From Vitrella brassicaformis (lineage: Eukaryota; Sar; Vitrellaceae), in contig CDMY01000606.1 of assembly GCA_001179505.1 (NCBI GenBank), forward strand, positions 1 through 33,642: 33,642 bases of DNA, written 5' to 3'. Below, one piece after another: positions 25,351 through 33,642 of this stretch. Both the position numbers and the translations under genes were made by a program. The first letter of the stretch is position 1; each line of letters opens with the position of its first letter. Below the pieces are notes generated by a model. The model searched no databases. It worked only from the letters and a program-made list of their open reading frames with translations, and was not told the DNA's origin.

Positions 25351-26658
25351 CTATGATGGCTGAACGGATAGCGAGTACGGCGGGTCGACGGCAGCCAGCT
25401 CCGTCCTGATGCGGTGGAAGTCCGTCTTGCTAATTTTCAGCGGCGCACATAAGAAGTCCGCCTTGTTGATCAGCTGAGTCTTGACGTTACGGGCACGTAG
25501 GCGACTCTGCAAACGGAGCAGGCACACAGCTGGACGGATGTGCGTGTGTGCGTACGTTGGTAGAGCAATACTCGGCCATGCCCCTCTCGACGTCTCCTGT
25601 CCACGATGGCCGCGATCCGCGTCACTCACTCCTCGCGTGTCAGATACTCTGACAGCGACATGCGCTCGACGGCACCATTGGCCATGACCTCCAGGTGCAT
25701 TGCAACACGCCCCCGGACACAGCCATCGATGCAATGCGCTTCCCCTGACGTCAGTGCGAGTCGGTCCCCTTGCTTGTATGGTATCGATGTCTTGCTCACC
25801 AGTGCCTCACGACACACGCTCCACCACTCCGGCATGAAGAGCCACTCCCACTCGCCGACCAGAAGAGGCGCGCGCCTGGCCCACGCTCGTCCAGATCCAC
25901 GTCGCAGACGACGAAAGGGTGTGGCAGCAGCTTGCCGTCAGACTCGACCAGGTATGTCTCGAGGGCCCTGCTCACGGTGTCCTTGATGGCCTCCGTCTCG
26001 GGACGGATGCTGAAGACGTATGTGCACAAGCCTGAAGACGTCCTATGTGACGAAGCCTTGGTCATGGACAGCGCTGGCGCAGGGGGGACGGCGGGCAGCG
26101 TCGCTCTTCATCTGCACCGCCCCGTGGAGCGTATGCGGCGACACGTGCAGTGTGGGAAATGAGGTTTGCCGAAGGAAGGAGACAACCTCGTTGACGATCG
26201 TCTTCTGTGCCTTGGACAGCAGGTGCTGCAATTCGTCATCACGGGTGACCACAATGTTGCTCATCTCCTTGCAGTGGTCCTTGTGACGGGCAGACCAGTC
26301 GCTGGCCTGACAACTGTTGCAGTACTGTTAGTAGACAACGCCACATCCGCTTGCCGTCCACGAACGTTGCCGCAGTAGTTGCATCGGTTGGGGTCCTCAA
26401 GATCCGAAAGGGCGCTGGAAGATGGTTGGTGCTGCTGGCAGGCACGGCACCCAAGCTGGCTGTTGGGCGCACCCCCTGAACAGGCGGCAGTAGAGGAGCG
26501 GTCCGGCACATCTTCCGACGGCATCTTGACAACGGCAGATGCAGAAGACCTGCAGCACCTCCTGCGTACTGGCAAATGCTAAGGATCTCTCCTGGGAGTG
26601 GCCACAAACGGAATTGAAGCTCGCAAGCGATCTTCGAGACGTCTTCCAGATCTGGCAT
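25351..26658 (-). pseudogene. Decayed MYND zinc-finger protein gene
   Basis: Minus-strand coding pieces begin at an ATG at 26658 (MPDLEDVSKIACELQFRLWP). The finger is split across frames: CNYCGN in one, GKRMWRC in a second, and YCNSCQASDWSARHKDHCKE in a third. The last matches the second half of a MYND finger (YC-x2-CQ-x2-DW-x3-HK-x2-C), a protein-protein interaction zinc domain. An in-frame TAA sits just before that piece. Downstream come LQHLLSKAQKTIVNEVVSFL, VFSIRPETEAIKDTVSRALE, PFVVCDVDLDE, EWEWLFMPEWWSV, GEAHCIDGC and MSLSEYLTREE. The final piece (NVKTQLINKADFLC, TDFHRIRTELAAVDPPY) ends at TAG 25351-25353. Frame changes lie near 26360-26310, 26110-26070 and 25890-25870, and the phase does not fit across the intron near 25640-25505. 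It is head to head with CAND1, 240 bases apart. Confidence 0.6.
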
Positions 26659-26898
26659 TTTGACGTGTGCAGGAGGGAATTCAGCTGCTATGCGCTACTG
26701 CATTCGCTCTTGTTGAGCCAACGGACGAATCTCGAGTCGCCAAAAGCAACAACGCGACCGCCCTCTTGTCCGTGTGACTGAAGCGGCACGCTCCGGCGAG
26801 CACATCACAGCCAGCAGCCAGCTGCCTCTCTCCATCGCTCTCGAATCCTTCTCGCTGACCGAGCGTCCGACCACATTGTCTGGCTGTCGTGAGCAAGG

Positions 26899-29800
26899 AT
26901 GGCAGCACCTGCGAATCTGCACCAGCTGGTGATAGAGATGGGCAACTGGGACAAGGACAAGCGGTTCATGGCCGCCAGCGACCTCACCCAGGAGATCATC
27001 AACTGCTCCACACACCAGTCGCTCGACCAGTCCACCGCGACCAAGGTCTGCCAGGCATTCCTCACGCAACTCGAGGACCAGTCAATCGACGTGCAGGTCA
27101 GCCAAATCGAGGGGCACACACATACACCCACACACGCCCACAACACACCAACACACGCAGAGCGCCTCCCTCTCCCTCTCCCCCTCTCAATGTGTGTGTG
27201 TGTGTGTGTGTGTGCAGGGTAATGCGGTCAAGTGTCTCGCGAAGATCGTGGGCCGGTTTGGCGAGCAGCAGATCACCGACGTCATGGGTCGGCTGGCGTC
27301 CTTGGTGCTCGACGCCAAGGCCGAGGTGCGTGACATCTACGCCACCTGTCTGAAGGGCCTGATCTTCGAGCTGCACGACAGCTGCAGCACCATCGTCTGC
27401 CAGGCCGTCATCCCCAAGATGCTCCAGGGCATCACGCAGACAGTCAGCAACAACCCCGCCACGGACACGGCCATCAAGGAGGAGTGCACCGACGTGCTCC
27501 ACGACCTGCTCAAGCGATTCGGGGAGAACAAGATGTGGTTCAACGAGCAGGTACGCTGTGTGGTGTGCGTTGCTTTGTTGTGTTCACCGCACCATCAACC
27601 ATCCTGTGTTTGGCGTGGTGTGGTGTGGTGTGGTGTGTTGTGGCGCAGGAGCCGGTGTCCCACGCCTTGCTGAATCTGCTGTCCTCCGCCTACCGCCCCT
27701 CCGTCCGCAAGCGCGCCATCGCGTGCATCGGTGTGCTCTCAGCGGTCATGTCGGACCGTCAGCTGCACGGGCTGATCCGGGTGCTGCTGCAGAACGTGCG
27801 CAACGCCAACACCAAGTCCAACAAGCAGATGTACATCCAGTGCGTCGGGACGGTCGGCCGCAACGTGGGCTTCCGCATCGGCAGCCACCTCAGCGAGATC
27901 GCCCCCCTGTTTCTGAGCATATGTGGCGAGGACAGGGAGGGCGAGGAGGACACGGCCATGGACGGGGGCGACGCAGAGGCCGAGCACGAGGTGGTGGAGA
28001 ACTGCCTCACCGCCATAGAGTCGTTCGTCATCAAATGCACCCATCAGGTACCCCTCCCTCCCTCCCTCCCTCCCTCCCATCTCGCCTCTGTGTACGGTGT
28101 GTGGCATTTCGTGTGGTGTGGTGTGGTGTGGTTGTCTAGATGGTTCCGTATCTGGATCAGCTGATCAAGAAGTCTTTGGCGTTGGCCGAGTACGACCCTA
28201 ACTACTATGCGGGCGGTGATGATGACGACGAGATGCTCGACGGTGAGGAGGCCGACGAGTACGACGACGAGGGGCTGGCCGAGAGCGATGACGACGACAC
28301 CTCTTGGAAAGTCAGGAGGGCCGCTCTCAAGGTCGGGCGACTGACACACACACGGAGAGAGAGGGAGAGGGGGAGGTGCACATGTGTGTGGTGTGTGTGT
28401 TGTGTTGTGTTGGGGGGGTGTGCAGGTGTTGTCCGCGTTGATTCGTTCGCACCCGGACCGCCTCGAGAAGTTTTACACGGCCCTGACAGCCCCGCTCGTG
28501 AGCCGCCTTAAGGAGAGGGAGGAGAACGTCCGACTCGACGTATTCAACACCGTCGGCGAACTCGTCAAGGCCGCCGTCGTCCACCAGGTGCCCCACGCCC
28601 TACAGTCCCCCTCACCGCTCCCCCACATCTGCATTGGGCCTGTGTGGTGTGTGGTGTGTGTGGTGTGTGGTGTGTCAGGATACGCCCACTGGTCCGTTGG
28701 ATTTCGAGAGCAGCGGTGCGGAGCGGTCGACGAGCGGCGCCATGGCACAGCAGGAGCGCAACAAGGCCGCCCTGCCCCGCCAGCGACCCGCAGCGGCCAT
28801 CTTCATCAAGGAATTCGAACGAGCAAACGCCGTCCCGCGTAAGACCTCACAATATCTCTCACACCACACACCTGACTACTCCTATGCCGTGTTTATGTGT
28901 GTATGTGTATGTGTGTGTGTGTGTGTGTTGGTGTCTGTCAGTGATGCTTCGCCACCTGCGCAATTCGTCGCTCAAGACCCGACAGGGCGCTCTGCAGCTT
29001 TTCAAGACGATCGCCCAGAACCTGCCCACCGAGCTGGAGCCGTGGCTGCCCAAGATGCTGCCCGAGCTGGTCAAGGGCCTGCAGGGCTCACACAGCAGCA
29101 TCCGGCTCGACGCACTCGTGCTGCTCTTCCTGCAAGCCGAGCACTACCAGGTCAGTCAGCACCGACAGATCGACACACAGACAAGTGTGTGTGTGTGTGT
29201 GTGGATGGGGGGCTTATTTGTGTGTGTGTGTGTGTGCAGGATGCGAGTGTGTTCCAGGGGATGGCGCCCACTCTGTATCCCATATTTCTGAAGCTGCTTG
29301 ACGACAGCTACTACAAGATCGCCGCGCAGTCGCTGCGGGTGTGCGGGGCGTACGTCTATGCGCTGCGCCCCGACCGCACGGAGCCCCTCGACACACCCAT
29401 GGAGCAGTACCTGCACCCCCTCTGGGACGCACTGCAGGCCAAACTCACTCAGGCCGACATTGACCAGGTCAGACAGGCACACAGGGAGGGAGGGAGGGAG
29501 GGGGGATGGTGTGCAGACGAGTGGTGCGAAGATGCATGGGTGTGTTGCGGTGTGTTGTGTTGAGTGCAGGAGGTGAAGGAGTGTGCGTTGTACTGTTTCG
29601 GCCACATGCTGGCTGTCGTGGGGGACGTCCCCGCATTCGCCAAGTCCATCGACGCGGCACTCATGCCGTTCGTCGACCGACTCAAGGTACTCACCCCCCC
29701 AGAACCACCACCAAGGCGTTCTCGTCAAGCGTGCCCCTCCCTCCCTGCCTGTGTGTGTGTGTAGAATGAGGTGACTCGCAAGACGGCCCTTGCGAGTCTC

Positions 29801-32305
29801 AAGACGGTGTGTGCGTCGCCTCTGTCCATCAACCTGGACCCCGCTCTGGTGCCGGCCATCGCCCACCTGTCGTCGCTCCTCAACAACCAGAGCCGCTCCT
29901 TCAGACAGATCTGCCTCGACGTACTCGTCGCTCTCGTCCGCAAATATGGGCCCAAGGTGGACGCCAGCATTCTCAACCGACTCCTCGAGTGAGCAGAGGG
30001 AGAGAGAATGTGGTCAATTAATGGTTCTCATGTGTGCCGGATGTCTGGATGGATGTAGGGACTGCACGCCGTACGTCAAGGACACGGACCTGCACATAGC
30101 GGATCTGTGCATGCAGCTCATCACCACCACACTCGCCACGGTGCCGGCGACCGCACCTGTGGTCGCCAAGACCTGCATGGCCTCCGTTCTTACACTCTGC
30201 CGATCGCCCATTCTCCAGGTACCAACATCCAGCCACCCCACCCAGACACATCCATCCATCCATCCACCGACTCACACACCTTTCCTCTGTGTTTGTTCAG
30301 GGCCACACGTTGGTGTCGATATTGGATTTCTTCGGCCACGTGGTGGACCACCCGCAGCACTTCCCGCACAAACAGGTCTTCACCGAGCTGTCCGACGTGT
30401 CCCCCTCCTGCCAGGCCACCACCTCCTCACACACCGCTCGGCAGATCCTCTCCACCCTCGCCAAGTGCCTCGCGCAGTTCGTCGTCAAGTCGCCCGCCAA
30501 GACGCAGACCGACGCCATCAAGGGCTGGCTCAAGCAGCTCACATCGGCTTCTGGCAAGGAGGTGGGCGGCGCCAGCAACATGGTCAAAGTGCGCGAGATC
30601 GAGCTGGCCGTGCTGGCTCTCGGAGAGACTGGGCGACTCGGTGAGACACTGACTGACACACGAAGAGGGAGAGAGGGAGGGAGGGAGGGAGGGAGGGAGC
30701 GAGGGGGAGGGGGCCATGGATGTCAGTCGTGCTGTGATGTCGTTGTGTGTGTGTGTGTGCAGTGGATTTGAGCAAGCACAAGGGTGCGTTGGAGGCCTTC
30801 CTGGGTCTGTTCCACTCGCCCCACGAGGAGATCCGCTCGGCGTCCGCCATCGGTCTCGGCTACGCCACGTGCGGCGCCATGAGCACCTTCCTCAAGGTGC
30901 TCGTCGGCCAGATCCACTCGAGCGACCGCTCCACACGGTCCGCCAACGGCGCCCAGAACACCCACAAGACCCACTACCTCCTTCTCACGTCGCTGCGTGA
31001 AGTCGTGGCCCAGCACCATGCGGGCACTCCCGCGCCGCCCCCGGCTGCTGCTGCTGCTGGTGGTGCTGGTGAGATGAACGGCGTCAAGAGCATCGAGCAG
31101 CCGACGTTGACGGAGCACCTGAAGCCGCACGTCAACAAAGTGCTGCCCATCCTGGTCGAGTACGCCTCGAGTGAGGAGGAGAGCGACCGCACCGTCGTGG
31201 CTGAGTGCCTCGGGCAGATCCTCCTCCTCGACCCCGTCGCCGTCTCGCCCACACTCGCACCCCTCTTCGACACGGACGACGCCAAGAGCCGCACGACAGC
31301 AGTGTCTGCCCTCAGGTTCGCGGCGGCCAAGCAGTGCGACATCAAGACGCTGGAGGGGCTGCAGCCGCAGCTGATGCGGGCCCTGACGGACAGCGAGCTG
31401 ATGGTGCGCAAGGCGGCCCTGCAGACGCTTAATGTCGTGTGCGTGACGCGCTCGTCGACCTCGCTGCTGAGCGACGTGCAGATGCAGCAGAACCTGGTGG
31501 AGCAGCTCTTTAAAGACACCCAGGTCGATCAGAAGCTCATCCGCGAGGTCGACCTCGGACCGTTCAAACACAAGGTGGGTGGGTGGCTCTCACAGACACA
31601 CACAGAGAGGGGGAGAAGGTCACTGTGTGTGTGTGTGTGGTGTGTGTGAATGGGTGGTTCTCTCTCAGGTTGATGACGGTCTGCCGGTGCGCAAGGCGGC
31701 CTACACAGCCCTGGCGTCGCTGCTGAACGTGTACCCGGACACGGTGGCGTCTGGTCGTCTGATGGACTTCATCCACGTGGGCCTGGCCGACCACGAGGAC
31801 GTGCAGGTGCTGTGCTGCCAGATTCTCACCACCCTCGCCCACATCAACCCCACAGCCGTCATCCAGAAACTCGAAAAGATCGTCGACCCACTCGACAAGG
31901 CACTCGCCAAGGTCTGTGTGTGAGGGGAGGGAGGGAGAGAAGGGCTGCCACAGGTGAATGTCCGTCCATCCATGTGTGCTGTGCGTTTGTTGTGTGTTTT
32001 GTGTGTGTGGTAATTAAGGCGTTGAAGCAGCTGAGTTCTGGCCAGGAGGTGGAGCGTGTGAGCGACGCCCTGCGGCTCTACACGCGGACGCTCCAGACCG
32101 TTCACGACATACCCGAGGCACGGCAGTGCCAGCCGTTCCAGGTCGGTCCAGGCACACACAACACACACCGCACACAACACAACACACACACCATTAGTAT
32201 TCATGTCTGTGTGTGTGTGTGTGTGTGTAGGATTTCCTGCACAAGATATCCCGCAATCAGCAGTTCCAGGCCTTCGGCGACTTCTACAGTGCCGCACAGG
32301 TCTGA
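26899..32305 (+). CDS. CAND1: CAND1 (TIP120), cullin-associated NEDD8-dissociated protein
   Basis: Sixteen exons: 26899-27096, 27218-27550, 27649-28047, 28140-28331, 28426-28587, 28679-28838, 28942-29150, 29240-29467, 29570-29686, 29765-29988, 30059-30218, 30301-30640, 30763-31574, 31669-31911, 32019-32141, 32231-32305. Phases agree and the protein is 1324 residues, slightly longer than the ~1230 of the human protein. CAND1 is a HEAT-repeat solenoid that binds unneddylated cullin-RBX1 and swaps substrate-receptor modules of SCF-type ubiquitin ligases. Family marks include an N-terminal HEAT repeat (RFMAASDLTQEI), AVKCLAKIVGRFGEQQI, the acidic loop after ALAEYDPNYYAGGDDDDE ending in DDDDTSWKVRRAALK, RLKEREENVRLDVFNTVGEL, LRHLRNSSLKTRQGAL, LPVRKAAYTALASLL and GLADHEDVQVLCCQILTTLA. 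Exon 13 has a short Pro/Ala-rich insert near 31020-31070. The C-terminus (FLHKISRNQQFQAFGDFYSA) is where the cullin-binding clamp should end. Confidence 0.93.
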
Positions 32306-32620
32306 GCTCTGCTGATCCATTCTGGCGATCTCTCGAGTCTCGCCCCCCTCCCATCCCTCCGCCATTCACCATCTATTCATCGCATGGCAGATTTAAGGGC
32401 AGCCAGCCAGCCAGCCAACCAGTACAGCCAGCCAGACAGACAAACAGCCTGTTGACCGTCCCCTCTCAGCCGTGCCCTTCTCTCTACCTCTGCCTGTGAG
32501 GGAGGCCATTCAGTGACGGCTGTGATGTGACGAGTGCGTGTGTGATGTAGGACGGACAGATCTTTTTGTCCACATATCCTCCCGCCCTATCTCTCCGTCC
32601 ATCGAGCTGCCTGTGTCTCT

Positions 32621-32645
32621 GCCTGCCTGCCTGCCTGCCTGCCTG
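32621..32645. repeat. (GCCT)n microsatellite
   Basis: Six GCCT units downstream of CAND1. Confidence 0.9.
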
Positions 32646-32670
32646 TCCCCTATCGCAGTCTTGTCGCTAC

Positions 32671-32704
32671 CTGTCTGCCTGTCTGTCTGTCTGTCTGTCT
32701 GTCA
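32671..32704. repeat. (CTGT)n microsatellite
   Basis: About eight CTGT units with one interruption. Confidence 0.9.
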
Positions 32705-33548
32705 GCTCCGTGTGGTCGATGATTTCTGGCTATATTTGTGAAGAAGTGTCGGGGGGCCCTCCCACTGACTGACTGAGATGGTGCCTGCGTGTCTCTGCCT
32801 ACCTGGTGGTGATCGATGGAAGCGGGCTGAATTTGGTCCGCCTGGTGGTGGTGGTGGGCGGGGCGATTGGGAGTGCAATCAGTGACGTGTGTGCCTTCCA
32901 TTCATCCCCTTGTTGTTTGCTGCATGTACCATACCATACACACACATACCGATGAGTGCGCGCCCAGAAGGGTTGGCAAAACACACAGGCAGGCAGACAG
33001 CTGACTGATTGACGTGCGGCCAGGCCGGCCTCCTTGCATCTCATCACTTTGACGATGTCGGTTTGGTGGTGCATTCGGCTGGTGTCTTGTCTTGCACCCT
33101 CATGCTCCTGGTCCAGCTGTGCCCATGCATTCCATGTGCACAGCGGAGCCAACAGCTGTGTGGGAGCCAGCACCGGCCAGAATGCAACACCGACAGACAG
33201 ACAGCTAACACAGCAGAGCAGAACATGCAAGACCATCTAGCTGCAGCTGCACATGACCGGTGTGTGTGTCCTGCCTTCCATGTGCCTATCTACCGATTGT
33301 ATCTCCGTGTGTTGTGTGTGTGTGTTCGTGTCTGTCTGTCTGTCCCTGCATCAGTGCAGCAATATCAATTGGATGTGCGAGACTTTTAATCTCAGTCAAA
33401 CCTACCTACCCATCTTGCGAGGCGACTAGTCCTCATTTCATCACACTCACTCATCTCACACGGCACACACCGGCCACACTCTCGTATCCCAATGTCAAAT
33501 CACGCCAGCAATGAATGAATTCGAAGGCCAGTGTTGATCGTTTGGCAG

Positions 33549-33642
33549 ATGCTTCGACGACCAGCCCTTCGACCCGTCCATCCACCGCCTTCAGATGCAC
33601 ACGGCCATTCACGAGGGGAAGAGGCGGGCGGACGCACAGGCC
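33549..33642 (+). CDS. Partial exon of an unidentified gene
   Basis: After a TTTGGCAG acceptor one frame runs open to the window edge and reads CFDDQPFDPSIHRLQM and HTAIHEGKRRADAQA. The composition is like a real charged helical protein, while the other frames read as Pro/Arg/Thr-rich noise. A stop lies just upstream of the acceptor in the same frame, which supports a splice site. About 31 residues are not enough to name a family. Confidence 0.5.
   Translation, partial: MLRRPALRPVHPPPSDAHGHSRGEEAGGRTG

Larger units (their letters stand above)
32306..33548. other. Spacer with tetranucleotide repeats
   Basis: About 1.2 kb between CAND1 and the last partial gene. It contains (GCCT)n at 32621-32645 and (CTGT)n at 32671-32704. 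No supported gene, though the promoter or first exon of the gene at the right edge may lie here. Confidence 0.45.

Noticed and set aside
26300-26345. A 41-base intron inside the MYND finger, with a TACTAAC-like branch site
   Set aside because: The TACTAAC lies only a few bases from the AG, and removing the interval would also delete part of the finger's zinc ligands.

Overview
This is a nuclear, intron-rich, GC-rich eukaryotic window. The protein-coding genes have many short introns (about 70-150 bases) with GT..AG borders, and spacers and introns are full of (TG)n/(CA)n, (CAGA)n, (CCAT)n and (CT)n repeats. A plant-type ketol-acid reductoisomerase, a PTC7-type phosphatase and a CAND1 orthologue, all in this style, suggest a photosynthetic or formerly photosynthetic protist. 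My best guess is a chromerid-like alveolate such as Vitrella. That is an inference and was not checked against any database.

Layout from left to right. 1-143 is the 5' end of a minus-strand member of a local repeat family. 2628-6555 (minus) is a 13-exon PTC7-like PP2C phosphatase. 6843-8174 and 9617-11253 (plus) are two more members of the repeat family; both appear broken, one by a TGG-to-TGA nonsense change and one by an 8-base deletion. 11919-13978 (minus) is a decayed importin-alpha gene with several frame breaks. 14151-16805 (plus) is a five-exon polytopic membrane protein of unknown family with an internal duplication. 17370-17700 holds a possible decayed minus-strand coding remnant, followed by nine 20-base tandem units. 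18258-19694 (plus) is the only full-length, unbroken member of the repeat family. 20451-21512 (minus) is a five-exon gene for a ~210-residue protein of unknown family, head to head with ketol-acid reductoisomerase (21644-24151, plus, 10 exons). 25351-26658 (minus) is a decayed MYND-finger gene, head to head with CAND1 (26899-32305, plus, 16 exons). The window ends inside an exon of another plus-strand gene.

Exon borders were worked out by hand. For the intact multi-exon genes the phases agree across every junction and the total coding length is divisible by three, which is strong internal support. The housekeeping genes (PTC7-like phosphatase, KARI, CAND1) do not form a pathway together. The notable biology is at two levels. 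First, a lineage-specific tandem family is caught in birth and death, with a stretch shared at 100% identity between copies. Second, many introns carry CA repeats after the 5' splice site and TG repeats before the 3' splice site, so the two ends of one intron could pair with each other.
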